Of a stretch of DNA of 34,556 bases, positions 15,109 to 24,883 are shown in pieces. A program made the position numbers and the translations under genes. This DNA comes from Crocinitomicaceae bacterium (GTDB lineage Bacteria; Bacteroidota; Bacteroidia; Flavobacteriales_D; Crocinitomicaceae). The DNA is taken from positions 1 through 34,556 of the forward strand of contig JALQTG010000267.1 in NCBI GenBank assembly GCA_023264075.1. The letters run 5' to 3'. Within the stretch, counting starts at the first letter, position 1; every line of letters starts with the position of its first letter. The notes under the pieces are model-generated. The model searched no databases. It was not told the origin of the DNA and was given only the letters and a program-made list of their open reading frames with translations.

Positions 15109-15639
15109 ATGCGTTCGATGAAAGATTTTACTGTTCCGTATGAGGGATTAAAACTCGGAAAACACGAGTTTGAATTTCAAATTACGAAACCGTTCTTTGA
15201 AGAGTTAGAATATTCGTTAATTGAAGAAGGAGATGTGCATGTCACAATGCTTCTTGAAAAACGAGAAACAATGATGGTGGCTGACATTACATTTGAAGGC
15301 TGGGTTGAAAAATCCTGTGACCGATGTAATGATCCGCTGCGGGTTCAAGTAAAATCCTCGAGTCAACTTATTTTTAAGTTTGACACTGAGACAAGTGAAG
15401 ACGAAAACCTCATTGTTTTATTGCCAAGTGAGTATCAACTGCATTTAGCGCCCATTTTTTATGAATTAATGGTGGTTGCTTTACCTTCACGCACGGTTCA
15501 TCCAGAGGATGAGTGTAATGAAGAAATGCTTGACTTGCTCGACGAATATTCTGGTTACTATGAAGATGAATCTGACGAGGAAAACGATGACGATGACGAC
15601 ATCGATCCGCGTTGGGAAGCATTAAAGAAATTGAATTAA
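15109..15639 (+). CDS. DUF177 (YceD-like) protein
   Basis: I start at the ATG at 15109 (MRSMKDFTVPYEGLKLG, 176 residues); the frame is open to a TTG at 15100, less likely given the promoter just upstream. The protein has the DUF177 pattern: a cysteine pair C-D-R-C in KSCDRCNDPL and a beta-rich domain, followed by HLAPIFYELMVVALP and HPEDEC. The family is almost always encoded just before rpmF; the E. coli and plant members have been linked to 23S rRNA processing, so a ribosome-assembly role is likely. The tail is very acidic (DESDEENDDDDDIDPRWEAL), ending in the conserved DPRWEALKKL. It is the first gene of the cluster; rpmF follows after 22 bases. Confidence 0.9.
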   Translation: MRSMKDFTVPYEGLKLGKHEFEFQITKPFFEELEYSLIEEGDVHVTMLLEKRETMMVADITFEGWVEKSCDRCNDPLRVQVKSSSQLIFKFDTETSEDENLIVLLPSEYQLHLAPIFYELMVVALPSRTVHPEDECNEEMLDLLDEYSGYYEDESDEENDDDDDIDPRWEALKKLN

Positions 15640-15661
15640 ATTTAGATTAAAATAAGTACAA

Positions 15662-15853
15662 ATGGCACATCCTAAGAGAAGAACGTCGACAACAAGACGT
15701 GATAAAAGAAGAACTCATGTGAAGGCGGTTGCAGGAAACATCGCAACTTGCCCTACTACGGGTCAACCACATTTATTCCACCGTGCACACTGGCATGAAG
15801 GAAAATTGTATTACAAAGGTCAGGTAATCGCAGAAAAAGAAGTTGCGGTTTAA
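15662..15853 (+). CDS. rpmF: 50S ribosomal protein bL32
   Basis: The 63-residue basic protein starts MAHPKRRTSTTRRDKRRTH, the standard bL32 N-terminus, and has CPTTGQPHLFHRAHWHEGKL in the C-terminal half. Only one cysteine (C30) remains of the four that bind zinc in the C-plus form, but several histidines follow; this is common in Bacteroidota. It is a late-assembling component of the large subunit near the peptidyl-transferase region. The gene sits between DUF177 and plsX as in most bacteria, linking ribosome and membrane-lipid synthesis. Confidence 0.98.
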   Translation: MAHPKRRTSTTRRDKRRTHVKAVAGNIATCPTTGQPHLFHRAHWHEGKLYYKGQVIAEKEVAV

Positions 15854-15891
15854 TCATTCCGTAGTAGTGAATTAATAATTTTTCACTCCTA

Positions 15892-16830
15892 ATGAGAATA
15901 GCTATAGATATTAGTGGCGGAGATTTTGCTCCTAGTGCGAACGTGCTAGGAGCAATTCTTGCTCAAAAGGAGCTTCCTTCTGATGTAAGGCTCGTATTAA
16001 TTGGACGTGAAGAAGAAATCCTTGAAACGCTTGCGCAAGAGCAAGTCGCTCCAGAACTTTTCGACATCGTTCATGCGCCAGATATCATTACCATGCACGA
16101 TCACCCGACTCGTGCAATCCCTCAAAAACCACAGAGTTCCATTTCCGTAGGCTTTCAGTTATTAGCCAATAAAGAAATTCAATCCTTCGCTAGCACCGGA
16201 AACACGGGGGCTATGCTAGTGGGATCCATTTATAAAGTCAATTCCATTCCAGGAGTTATACGGCCATGTATCACTTCTTTGCTACCAAATATAGACGGGG
16301 GAAGTTCACTTATCCTTGACGTTGGTTCGAATGCAGACTGCAAGCCAGATGTACTTTACCAATTTGCTATTTTAGGCTCCTTGTATGCAAAAAACGTGTT
16401 GCAAATTGAGGCTCCAAAGGTGGCATTATTAAACATCGGAGAAGAAGAGTCTAAGGGGAACTTATTGACGCAATCTACCTATAAGCTCATGGATGGCTCA
16501 GATGATTTCAACTTCATTGGAAACATTGAAGGCCGAGATATCTTTACCGGTAAGGCAGATGTAGTAGTGTGCGACGGGTTTACCGGCAACGTAGTCTTAA
16601 AAGAAGCTGAGGGGCTCTATACCTTGATGAAAAAGCGGGGAATCCATGATGAATATTTCGATCGGTTCAATTATGAGAACTACGGAGGAACGCCCATTCT
16701 TGGTGTGAACTCTGATGTCATCATTGGACATGGAATCTCAAATGACATTGCCGTTAAAAACATGCTGATTCATGCATATGATGTTGCAAGCTCAGAGTTG
16801 ACAAAGAAAATTAAAGAAGCATTTAAATAA
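15892..16830 (+). CDS. plsX: Phosphate acyltransferase PlsX
   Basis: PlsX converts acyl-ACP to acyl-phosphate, which PlsY uses to acylate glycerol-3-phosphate, the first step of phospholipid synthesis; it is a peripheral membrane enzyme. The 312-residue protein shows MRIAIDISGGDFAP, the glycine-rich ASTGNTGAMLVGS near residue 105, RPCITSLLP, LDVGSNADCKPD, LLNIGEEESKGN and DVVVCDGFTGNVVLKEAEG, all conserved. It is slightly shorter than the E. coli form at the C-terminus but has the usual active-site parts. The stop is one base before the fabH ATG, so the two are translated together. Confidence 0.97.
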   Translation: MRIAIDISGGDFAPSANVLGAILAQKELPSDVRLVLIGREEEILETLAQEQVAPELFDIVHAPDIITMHDHPTRAIPQKPQSSISVGFQLLANKEIQSFASTGNTGAMLVGSIYKVNSIPGVIRPCITSLLPNIDGGSSLILDVGSNADCKPDVLYQFAILGSLYAKNVLQIEAPKVALLNIGEEESKGNLLTQSTYKLMDGSDDFNFIGNIEGRDIFTGKADVVVCDGFTGNVVLKEAEGLYTLMKKRGIHDEYFDRFNYENYGGTPILGVNSDVIIGHGISNDIAVKNMLIHAYDVASSELTKKIKEAFK

Positions 16831-16831
16831 T

Positions 16832-17821
16832 ATGACGAAAATTACTGCAGCGATTACAGGTGTTCAAGGTTACGTACCCGAAAAAGTGATGACAAATTTC
16901 GATTTAGAAAAAATCATCGACACTACGGACGAGTGGATAACGACGCGCACAGGAATAAAAGAACGTCATATTCTAGAAAACGGGGCTACCTCTGATATGG
17001 GGGCTGCTGCTGTTCAGCAATTACTAGAAAAAAAAGGTATTGATCCGATGGAAATCGACCTCGTGATATGTGGTACTGTAACCCCGGATCATCCATTTCC
17101 TTCCACAGCAAATATTATTTCCGATAAAACGGGCATGAAAAACGCCTGGAGCTTTGACGTGAATGCTGCGTGTTCAGGATTTTTATACGCACTGACTACA
17201 GGGTCTCAATTCATTGAAACCGGAAAGTACAAAAAGGTAATCGTTATTGGCGCTGATAAGATGAGCTCAATCATTGATTACGAAGACCGCGCAACATGTG
17301 TTATATTTGGTGATGGCGGGGGAGCTGTTCTATTAGAGCCAAACATTGAAGGACTCGGAGTTATTGACTCCATTCTTCATAGTGACGGTAGCGGACGTAA
17401 ATATTTGGTTCAACCAGCAGGAGGAAGTTTAAACCCTCCGACACACGAAACTGTAGAAAAAAGAATGCACTATGTGCATCAAGAAGGTCAGGCTGTCTTC
17501 AAATTTGCTGTAACGAATATGGCTGATGTTTCCGCAGCCATTATGGAAAAGAATAACCTATCGAGTGATGATGTGAATTGGCTCGTTCCTCACCAAGCGA
17601 ACTTAAGGATTATTGATGCAACCGCCAACCGCATGGGTTTATCAAAAGAAAAGGTGATGATTAACATCCAGAAATACGGCAATACAACCGCTGGAACTCT
17701 GCCTCTTTGCCTTTGGGATTGGGAAAAACAATTGAAAAAAGGAGACAACATTATTCTCTCTGCTTTTGGAGGAGGTTTCACATGGGGAGCCATTTATTTG
17801 AAGTGGGCGTATAATTCATAA
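16832..17821 (+). CDS. fabH: 3-oxoacyl-ACP synthase III
   Basis: FabH starts fatty-acid synthesis by condensing an acyl-CoA primer with malonyl-ACP. The 329-residue protein has the Cys-His-Asn triad of the family: C114 in NAACSGFLYAL, H254 in VPHQANLRI and N284 in KYGNTTAGT. DEWITTRTGIKERH near residues 34-47 is the substrate-entry segment, and LSAFGGGFTWGAIYLKW closes the protein. In a flavobacterium the primer is probably branched (isobutyryl- or isovaleryl-CoA) as much as acetyl-CoA, but this cannot be read from sequence. It follows plsX by one base and precedes accB by 37 bases. Confidence 0.97.
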   Translation: MTKITAAITGVQGYVPEKVMTNFDLEKIIDTTDEWITTRTGIKERHILENGATSDMGAAAVQQLLEKKGIDPMEIDLVICGTVTPDHPFPSTANIISDKTGMKNAWSFDVNAACSGFLYALTTGSQFIETGKYKKVIVIGADKMSSIIDYEDRATCVIFGDGGGAVLLEPNIEGLGVIDSILHSDGSGRKYLVQPAGGSLNPPTHETVEKRMHYVHQEGQAVFKFAVTNMADVSAAIMEKNNLSSDDVNWLVPHQANLRIIDATANRMGLSKEKVMINIQKYGNTTAGTLPLCLWDWEKQLKKGDNIILSAFGGGFTWGAIYLKWAYNS

Positions 17822-17858
17822 ACTTTAGTATATTTACCCTCAACAAAATTTCATAATT

Positions 17859-18362
17859 ATGAATCTAAATGAAATTCAAGATCTTATAAAGTTCGTCGCA
17901 AAATCAGGAGTAACTGAAGTTGAAATCGAGGAAAAAGATTTTAAGATTACGATTAAAACAGAAAACAAAAAAGCTAAAAAAGAGGAACAAACGATTTATG
18001 TTCAACAGCCAATGATGCAGCAAATGCCTCAGGTTCAACAGGCCGCGCCTGCACCTGCACCAGCAGTAGCTGCGCCAGCTCCTGCAACTCCTGCGGCTTC
18101 TGCCCCAGAGGCTAGTGACAACTACATCACTGTTAAATCTCCAATGATTGGTACTTTTTACCGCTCACCATCTCCAGACAAACCTGCTTTCTTTGAAGTT
18201 GGTGATACTATTAAGCCAGGAGATACAGTATGTATTATCGAAGCAATGAAATTGTTCAATGAAATCGAATCAGAAGTAGCTGGTAAAATTGTAAAAGTAT
18301 TGGTTGACGATGCTTCTCCAGTGGAATATGATCAACCATTATTTTTGGTTGAACCAGCTTAA
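17859..18362 (+). CDS. accB: Biotin carboxyl carrier protein of acetyl-CoA carboxylase
   Basis: AccB carries biotin between the carboxylase and carboxyltransferase halves of acetyl-CoA carboxylase, which makes malonyl-CoA. The 167-residue protein has an N-terminal helix region (MNLNEIQDLIKFVAKSGVTE), a flexible Pro/Ala/Gln-rich linker at about 50-87, and a C-terminal biotinyl domain with biotin lysine K131 in EAMKLFNEIE. The segment GTFYRSPSPDKPAFFEVGD is the thumb-containing part typical of true AccB. A TATATTTA sequence 23 bases upstream is near the -7 consensus, so a secondary promoter is possible. accC starts 34 bases downstream. Confidence 0.97.
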   Translation: MNLNEIQDLIKFVAKSGVTEVEIEEKDFKITIKTENKKAKKEEQTIYVQQPMMQQMPQVQQAAPAPAPAVAAPAPATPAASAPEASDNYITVKSPMIGTFYRSPSPDKPAFFEVGDTIKPGDTVCIIEAMKLFNEIESEVAGKIVKVLVDDASPVEYDQPLFLVEPA

Positions 18363-18396
18363 GTAATTAAACGTTTAACGAATTAACCCAACAGGC

Positions 18397-19731
18397 ATGT
18401 TCAAAAAAATATTGATTGCCAATAGGGGCGAAATAGCTTTGCGTGTTATTAGAACATGTAAGGAAATGGGCATTAAAACTGTCGCTGTTTATAGCACAGC
18501 AGATAAAGACAGTTTACATGTTCGATTCGCCGATGAGGCTGTATGTATTGGTCCACCACCAAGTTCCAAGTCGTACTTACAAATACCAAATATAATTGCT
18601 GCGGCAGAAATCACTAATGCTGACGCCATACACCCAGGTTATGGGTTTTTATCCGAGAATGCTAAATTCTCTAAAGTATGTCAAGAACATAACATCAAGT
18701 TCATTGGGGCTACACCAGAGCAAATTGATGGAATGGGAGATAAAGCGACCGCAAAAGCGACAATGATTGCAGCCGGCGTACCTTGTATACCTGGATCAAA
18801 AGGACTTATAAAGGATGTCGCTGATGCGAAAGCTCAAGCAGCGAAAATAAAATATCCCGTCATCATCAAAGCAACCGCTGGTGGTGGTGGAAAAGGGATG
18901 CGTATTGTTTGGAAAGAAGAAGACATGCAAAAGCATTGGGATTCTGCCAAACAAGAAGCGGCGGCAGCATTCGGAAATGACGGCATTTATATGGAAAAAT
19001 ACATTGAAGAGCCGCGTCACATTGAAATCCAAATTGCTGGTGATCAATTCGGAACAGTATGTCACCTTTCCGAACGCGATTGCTCCATTCAACGACGTCA
19101 TCAGAAGCTAGTAGAAGAAACGCCATCCCCTTTCATGACAGACGCTCTTCGTAAAAAAATGGGAGAAGCTGCTAAAAAAGCTGCTGCTGCTGTGAAGTAT
19201 GAAGGAGTTGGAACTGTAGAGTTCTTAGTGGATAAAAACCGTGATTTCTATTTCATGGAAATGAACACGCGTATCCAGGTAGAACATACGATTACAGAAG
19301 AAGTAATCAACTACGACCTTATCAAGGAACAAATCAAAATAGCTGCTGGTGAAAAAATTAGTGGTAAGGATTATTTCCCAACGATGCACGCCATCCAGTG
19401 TCGTATCAATGCAGAAGACCCGTACAATGATTTCCGACCATCACCAGGAAAAATTACAGAATACCACGAGCCAGGTGGCCACGGATTACGTATTGACACT
19501 CATGTGTACGCTGGATATACCATACCTCCACACTATGATTCCATGATTGCCAAACTTATTACTGTGGCACAAACACGTGAGGAAGCCATTCTAAAAATGC
19601 GTCGTGCGCTGGATGAATATATTGTTGAAGGTGTGAAAAGCACCATTCCTTTCCATAGAAAATTGATGGTAAACGAAGATTTCAACAACGGAAACTTCAC
19701 CACTAAATTCATGGATAGCTTTGAATTTTAA
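18397..19731 (+). CDS. accC: Biotin carboxylase subunit of acetyl-CoA carboxylase
   Basis: AccC uses ATP and bicarbonate to carboxylate the biotin on AccB. The 444-residue protein has the biotin-carboxylase N-domain (MFKKILIANRGEIALRVIRT), an ATP-grasp domain with the glycine-rich loop AGGGGKGMRIV near residue 161-171, LSERDCSIQRRHQKLVEE, and the active-site EMNTRIQVEHTITEEV beginning at E288, with E288, N290 and R292 placed as in E. coli AccC. The C-domain includes HAIQCRINAEDP. Length matches the family. It ends the plus-strand cluster at a terminator shared with metG. The carboxyltransferase genes accA and accD are not in this window. Confidence 0.98.
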   Translation: MFKKILIANRGEIALRVIRTCKEMGIKTVAVYSTADKDSLHVRFADEAVCIGPPPSSKSYLQIPNIIAAAEITNADAIHPGYGFLSENAKFSKVCQEHNIKFIGATPEQIDGMGDKATAKATMIAAGVPCIPGSKGLIKDVADAKAQAAKIKYPVIIKATAGGGGKGMRIVWKEEDMQKHWDSAKQEAAAAFGNDGIYMEKYIEEPRHIEIQIAGDQFGTVCHLSERDCSIQRRHQKLVEETPSPFMTDALRKKMGEAAKKAAAAVKYEGVGTVEFLVDKNRDFYFMEMNTRIQVEHTITEEVINYDLIKEQIKIAAGEKISGKDYFPTMHAIQCRINAEDPYNDFRPSPGKITEYHEPGGHGLRIDTHVYAGYTIPPHYDSMIAKLITVAQTREEAILKMRRALDEYIVEGVKSTIPFHRKLMVNEDFNNGNFTTKFMDSFEF

Positions 19732-19737
19732 TCCAAT

Positions 19738-19775
19738 AAAAAGCCCCGAAAGTATTTATGTTCTGGGCTTTTTTT
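19738..19775. terminator. Bidirectional terminator between accC and metG
   Basis: AAAAAGCCCCGAA (19738-19750) pairs with TTCTGGGCTTTTT (19761 on) with one mismatch. T-runs follow the stem in both directions, so it can end accC on the plus strand and metG on the minus strand. Confidence 0.85.
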
Positions 19776-19798
19776 ATTTTATACTTTCTGCACGGTGT

Positions 19799-21859
19799 TT
19801 AACGCACGGTACTTCCTGGTTCTATTGCTGACTCCGGAGACACAAAGCATAATTTTCCTTCGCTGTTCTCCGCCATTAAAATCATCCCCTGAGATTCTAC
19901 ACCGCGTATTTTACGTGGTGCGAGATTCAGTAAAACCGTTACCTGTTTACCAATGATTTCTTCTGGGCCATAGTGTTCCGCGATTCCTGAAATAATGGTC
20001 CGTTGATCAACACCTGTATCTACAGTAAGTTGCAACAGTTTGTCTGCCTTTTTAACTTTTTCTGCATGAAGAATAGTTCCTATACGAATATCCATCTTCG
20101 TAAAGTCATCAAACTCAACAAGGTCTTTTTGAGGAACCACTGTTTGGGCTTCAGTTGACTCTTTCGTGGCAAAAAGTAATGCCTGTTCATACTGAACCAT
20201 ATCGTCATCAATCTTCTCAAATAAAATGGTCGGCGAATTGATCTGTGTTCCTGGTTTTATCAAAGCATCAATAGTCAGGCTTTCCCAATCACAACCATTC
20301 ATTGCTAAAAACCTTCTTAACTTTTGCGCCGTATCTGGTAAGAAAGGCTCCAACAAAACACTTAATCCACCCGTTATTTGCAATGCCACGTACATTATGG
20401 TTTTAACACGATCTGGATCCGTCTTTTGTAACTTCCACGGCTCCATATCAGCTAGGTACTTATTTCCAAGACGGGCTAAATTCATAGCCTCACTCTGTGC
20501 TTCACGAATCTTATAGTCGTACAATAGACGTTCTATCTTCGCTGGACATGCTTTCATCGTATCTAGTACCAAAAGATCTTCCGTCGTAAACGCACCATGC
20601 TCAGGAATTATTCCTTCGTAATATTTATGCGTCAACACCAATGCTCTGTTTACAAAATTACCCAACACATCTGCGAGCTCATTATTCACTCTGTTTTGGT
20701 ATTCTATCCATGTAAACTCGCTGTCCTTACTCTCAGGAGCGATTGCAGTTAATGTATATTTCAGTTCGTCAATTTTTGTAGGATAACGCTCCAAGTACTC
20801 ATGCAGCCATACCGCCCAATTACGAGAAGTGGAAAACTTATCTCCCTCCAAGTTTAAAAACTCCGATGCTGGCACATTGTCGGGAAGTATGAAACCCCCG
20901 TGTTCTTTCAAAATAATGGGAAAAATAATCGCATGGAAAACAATGTTATCCTTACCAATAAAATGAACGAGTTTGCTGTCACCCTTCCAATAGTCTTCCC
21001 AATTTTTATTATTATCGAGCGCCCATTGTTTCGTTGCTGAAATATATCCAATCGGGGCATCCAGCCAAACATAAAGCACCTTTCCATCTGCGCCGTCTAT
21101 TGGAACTGTTACTCCCCAGTCTAAGTCTCTTGTCATCGCACGTGGTTTAAGACCACCATCAATCCAACTCATGCACTGACCCACAACCTGATTTCTCCAT
21201 TTCTTTGGATCGTGTTGCTGCTCACCATCTAAAACACCTTCTTTGATCCATGGTCTTAACCAGTCTTCATGCTTTTCCATCGGCAAATACCAGTGTGAAG
21301 TATCCCTCATTTTTGGGGGCTTACCACTTAACGTTGATACAGGATTGATTAAGTCTGAGGGACTCAGGGAAGATCCGCATTTCTCGCACTGGTCGCCGTA
21401 AGCCGAAGCATAATGACAATTTGGGCACTCACCCGTAATATATCGATCTGCTAAAAACTGGTCGTACTCTTCGTCATAAAACTGCTCACTTTTGAGCTGA
21501 GTAAATTTTCCTTCAGCATTTAATTTCGTAAAAAACTCCTGAGCTGTTTTCTTGTGCAGCTCCGAGGAGGTTCTATGAAAGATATCGAATTTGATGTTGA
21601 AGTTTTTGAAGGAATTCGCCAAAACGCGGTGATACTTATCGACAATCTCCTGTGGGGTAATCCCCTCTTTTTTTGCGCGCAAAGTAATCGCAGCACCATG
21701 CTCATCGCTACCGCAAATAAACGCGACATCGTGTCCTTTTAATCGCAAAAAGCGAACAAAGATATCAGCAGGAAGATAAACGCCTGCAACGTGACCCAAA
21801 TGCAGAGGTCCATTCGAATATGGAAGTGCGGCTGTAACTGTATAGCGAGCTTTCGTCAT
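19799..21859 (-). CDS. metG: Methionyl-tRNA synthetase
   Basis: This class I synthetase charges initiator and elongator tRNA-Met. I start at the ATG at 21859 (MTKARYTVTAALPYSNG, 686 residues); the frame runs 33 codons further but into the upstream peptidase gene and past a TATCTTTG box. The HIGH motif is H20-L-G-H23; the KMSKS-like loop is KFSTS near residue 341, a known variant. A zinc knuckle with CPNCHYASAYGDQCEKCG lies near 143-160. The C-terminal 100 residues form an EMAP-II/Trbp111-type tRNA-binding domain (DFTKMDIRIGTILHAEKVKK, then GVESQGMILMAE), which mediates dimerisation. Expression is probably from its own promoter in the gap after the peptidase gene. Confidence 0.98.
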   Translation of the reverse strand: MTKARYTVTAALPYSNGPLHLGHVAGVYLPADIFVRFLRLKGHDVAFICGSDEHGAAITLRAKKEGITPQEIVDKYHRVLANSFKNFNIKFDIFHRTSSELHKKTAQEFFTKLNAEGKFTQLKSEQFYDEEYDQFLADRYITGECPNCHYASAYGDQCEKCGSSLSPSDLINPVSTLSGKPPKMRDTSHWYLPMEKHEDWLRPWIKEGVLDGEQQHDPKKWRNQVVGQCMSWIDGGLKPRAMTRDLDWGVTVPIDGADGKVLYVWLDAPIGYISATKQWALDNNKNWEDYWKGDSKLVHFIGKDNIVFHAIIFPIILKEHGGFILPDNVPASEFLNLEGDKFSTSRNWAVWLHEYLERYPTKIDELKYTLTAIAPESKDSEFTWIEYQNRVNNELADVLGNFVNRALVLTHKYYEGIIPEHGAFTTEDLLVLDTMKACPAKIERLLYDYKIREAQSEAMNLARLGNKYLADMEPWKLQKTDPDRVKTIMYVALQITGGLSVLLEPFLPDTAQKLRRFLAMNGCDWESLTIDALIKPGTQINSPTILFEKIDDDMVQYEQALLFATKESTEAQTVVPQKDLVEFDDFTKMDIRIGTILHAEKVKKADKLLQLTVDTGVDQRTIISGIAEHYGPEEIIGKQVTVLLNLAPRKIRGVESQGMILMAENSEGKLCFVSPESAIEPGSTVR

Positions 21860-21880
21860 GAATATCAACTTTAATTCGCA

Positions 21881-21888
21881 CAAAGATA
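21881..21888 (-). promoter_or_regulatory. -7 promoter box (TATCTTTG) of metG
   Basis: The minus strand reads TATCTTTG, a perfect TAnnTTTG, 21 bases before the metG ATG at 21859 and inside the 58-base gap after the peptidase gene. It supports the chosen metG start. Confidence 0.6.
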
Positions 21889-21917
21889 GTTGAATGATTC
21901 TATTCTTAAAACATCGG

Positions 21918-24719
21918 CTACTCAGAAAGCTCCAATCGGTAATTAATTCCTTTTTCAACCGCAGGCAATCCTTCTTTTAGCCAAATCGGCGCTGGCTCAT
22001 TCAATAAATAATGATCAAAGAACTGCCGCATACGAATACTTAGGTCACGACGGTTAGCGTCCTTCATTAAATTATGGTCATCCCCATTGTAATTCAACAT
22101 CCAAACCGGTTTTCCTAATCGCTTCATCCCTACAAACAGCTCAATTCCTTGATACCATGGCACGGCCCCATCGCCGTCATTGTGCATAATAAGTAGCGGT
22201 GTTTGAACCTTTGGCAAATGGAATAACGGCGAATTTTCCACATACAATTCTGGTGCTTCCCATATGGTTTTACCAATTCTACTTTGCGACTTTTCGTATT
22301 GAAACTGGCGGTTTAAACCACTTCCCCATCGAATTCCTCCATACGCAGAAAACATATTACTTACCGGAGCTCCCGCCATTGCGGCCTTATACCTTGTCGT
22401 CATGGTAATCAATTGAGCGGTTTGATATCCTCCCCATGATTGACCTTGCAATCCCATTCTCGTAGAGTCAATATTGGGATACTTTTTTAGCACCACATCC
22501 GTACCACTCATAATACAATCGTATGCTCCACGCGCTGGATATCCGGCATCGTATCGGATATCTGGCATAAACACAACGTAACCCGCAGATGTGTATTCCG
22601 TTGCATAAATAATTGATGCCGTAGGCTTTGGTATGTAGTGAACGTTTTTACGGTCGGCATACAATTCATAAAAATAAACGATCATTGGATAGTCTTTATT
22701 CGGGTCAAAATCGTCTGGTTTATACACCAATCCCTCCAAGTCCTTTCCTGCGTATGACTTCCATGAGATCAATTCTACTGTTGGCCAGCGGTATTCTGCT
22801 TGTTGAGGGTTAGCTGTAGATATTTTTTGAGCGGATTCAAATGTTGGAGTGGTCACATACACATCAGGGTAATCCGTCACGTTCATTTTTTGATATATCA
22901 CAGTTGAGCCACCTTCTGACCGCGTAATGTTCACTAATTTATGCGGAGTGTCCAACAATTGAGTCACATCATTCATGCGTTCGTTTTCTTCTAACCGATA
23001 GATGCGTTCATCTTTTGTTCCTTTATCGAATCCTTTGATATAAGAGCGTTGCTTATCAATAAACACACTATCACGGTCCCAGCTTACCATGCGCAACTCC
23101 GTGTTCATATACTTACCACGTCCTACCGTCAAACATTTCAGTTTCTTTGCTGCCAAATCATATTCCCACACATCGAATTCTGAATGCAGAATAAATGACT
23201 TTTCGCGGTGCGTATAGCCCAAGGGACGAATTGGAGTAGGGTCATGCGGCATTCCATTTACATCTTCTTCCCACACTTCTTTGTTCTCTGTAAAACACGT
23301 CATGCAGTGTTCTTGACCAGTTTTTAAATCCATCAAGCGAAAGCTCTGAGAAGGATTGTCGTAATATACGAAATAATTACCGAGCGGAGATAATCCGTCT
23401 GCGTAACCAACTTTCTCTTTGATTAACTCTGTTTTCCCACTGGATATATCAACACGGTAATAATCCCTGGGCCAAGGATAATTCCAATTGTATGTTTTCT
23501 CATAACGGATGTTGCTGGTGCCTTGAGCATAATTTGAATTCCCTTTATTCAACGTAGAAACAGAAAGTGTATCGTCTTCGAGCACTACCAAATTATTGGA
23601 TACAAGATCGATTACGGCCAAATATGTCTTATTCTCTTCTCGTTTTCTTCTGAGCAACTGCTGCGGCTGTAATTGGTGATCCTCATAATGCCAAACATCC
23701 AGCTTTGCCTTTTCAGTATCCAGTAGCGTATCCTTTTCTTTTTGTTTCGGTGGTTCTTTTAGTCCGAGATAAAGTCGTTTTCCGTTTTGTGAAAAATAGG
23801 GCGTGGCAAAGTTGCTTGCGGCCATCCCATCTGGTAAATCTGCACGATTCGTATCCACACAAAGCTGTGGGGAATCTACCTTCAAATCCCATAAGTACAG
23901 GTCATACAACTTATTTTTACTCGTATCTTGGGTCGCTAAAAACCCCATCTTGGGTTCCTTTTCGGAAAAGCTATACCTTCCAAGGGCTTGAAAAGCGGAG
24001 GATGTATTTTGATTCCCTTTATTCAAGTTCACACTATGAAGTAATACACTATCTCCCCCCTTAACCTTAAATGCCGTTGAAAATGTCAGGTATTCTCCCG
24101 TTTCATCAAATGCATATTCAGCTACGTTTTTAAACTCTCGTGAACTCCCTTCAGACGTATTCAACAACGTTAGTAGTGTGCCATCAGATTTTACAGGGGC
24201 AACAATCGGTTTTTTCTTCTTGAATATGCGCTTCTTTTCTTTTTTCGAAACACCTTCTTCTTTACCGTTCTCATACGACAAATATGCCACCCAACTACCA
24301 CTTTTCGCCAATGTGAATGACTTTATTTTGGGAAGTTTAACTAGACTATCTTTCGATAAATATAAAATCCCCAAAGAATCTTTGACCCATTTATCTTTCT
24401 TCACCTTCTCCAGCTCTAGCGTTCTTAAAGTATCATAACCAGGGTCTATCAAAAACACAAAAACATCCTCCGAAGGACTTACTTCACCTCTTTTTCCACG
24501 TGGAATCGAATCCAGTTCGCTTTTGCGTTGATCATAGATATACAAAAATCCATCTCCTCGATGAGGATTCAACTCGTAATGTACGAAGTTTCCATGGGCA
24601 GAAGGAGTTGCTTTCGCAATAGACTTCCATTGACTGTAAACAGTATGATCGATTGTTTTTTTCTGCCCAAATACAAATGAAATTGAAAGTATCAGAAAAT
24701 AAAAAAATACATATTTCAT
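21918..24719 (-). CDS. S9-family prolyl-oligopeptidase-type serine peptidase, exported
   Basis: The 933-residue protein has a signal peptide (MKYVFFYFLILSISFVFGQ) and a long N-terminal beta-propeller-like region to about residue 640 that gates access. The C-terminal alpha/beta-hydrolase domain carries the catalytic triad: S761 in GLQGQSWGGYQTA, D850 in HNDGDGAVPW and H882 in GDDHNLM. The S9 layout and the SWGGY context fit acylaminoacyl/dipeptidyl-peptidase-like enzymes, which cleave short peptides, often after proline. It is large for the family. It probably works in the periplasm on peptides from the medium. It stands alone with its own start region, and metG follows downstream with its own promoter. 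Substrate specificity is not readable here. Confidence 0.93.
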   Translation of the reverse strand: MKYVFFYFLILSISFVFGQKKTIDHTVYSQWKSIAKATPSAHGNFVHYELNPHRGDGFLYIYDQRKSELDSIPRGKRGEVSPSEDVFVFLIDPGYDTLRTLELEKVKKDKWVKDSLGILYLSKDSLVKLPKIKSFTLAKSGSWVAYLSYENGKEEGVSKKEKKRIFKKKKPIVAPVKSDGTLLTLLNTSEGSSREFKNVAEYAFDETGEYLTFSTAFKVKGGDSVLLHSVNLNKGNQNTSSAFQALGRYSFSEKEPKMGFLATQDTSKNKLYDLYLWDLKVDSPQLCVDTNRADLPDGMAASNFATPYFSQNGKRLYLGLKEPPKQKEKDTLLDTEKAKLDVWHYEDHQLQPQQLLRRKREENKTYLAVIDLVSNNLVVLEDDTLSVSTLNKGNSNYAQGTSNIRYEKTYNWNYPWPRDYYRVDISSGKTELIKEKVGYADGLSPLGNYFVYYDNPSQSFRLMDLKTGQEHCMTCFTENKEVWEEDVNGMPHDPTPIRPLGYTHREKSFILHSEFDVWEYDLAAKKLKCLTVGRGKYMNTELRMVSWDRDSVFIDKQRSYIKGFDKGTKDERIYRLEENERMNDVTQLLDTPHKLVNITRSEGGSTVIYQKMNVTDYPDVYVTTPTFESAQKISTANPQQAEYRWPTVELISWKSYAGKDLEGLVYKPDDFDPNKDYPMIVYFYELYADRKNVHYIPKPTASIIYATEYTSAGYVVFMPDIRYDAGYPARGAYDCIMSGTDVVLKKYPNIDSTRMGLQGQSWGGYQTAQLITMTTRYKAAMAGAPVSNMFSAYGGIRWGSGLNRQFQYEKSQSRIGKTIWEAPELYVENSPLFHLPKVQTPLLIMHNDGDGAVPWYQGIELFVGMKRLGKPVWMLNYNGDDHNLMKDANRRDLSIRMRQFFDHYLLNEPAPIWLKEGLPAVEKGINYRLELSE

Positions 24720-24883
24720 AGACGAACAGATTTGATTTTGCGATGATAAGAATACGAAAGATTTTTTAATTCATCGCCATACTAACCATATGTGGTGCCG
24801 TTACGTTTCTTACAATTAAACAAACAATCTGTTAAAAATAATAGGATAGTTTTGGAATAACTTTTCGTTTTCCAAGGATTGTT

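Noticed and set aside
21860..21958. 33-codon N-terminal extension of metG
   Set aside because: It overlaps the end of the peptidase gene and covers a -7 box; the family begins at MTKARYTVTAALPYSNG.
23705..24064. 119-codon plus-strand ORF inside the S9 peptidase gene
   Set aside because: Antisense shadow of a conserved long gene; no start signal or family resemblance.
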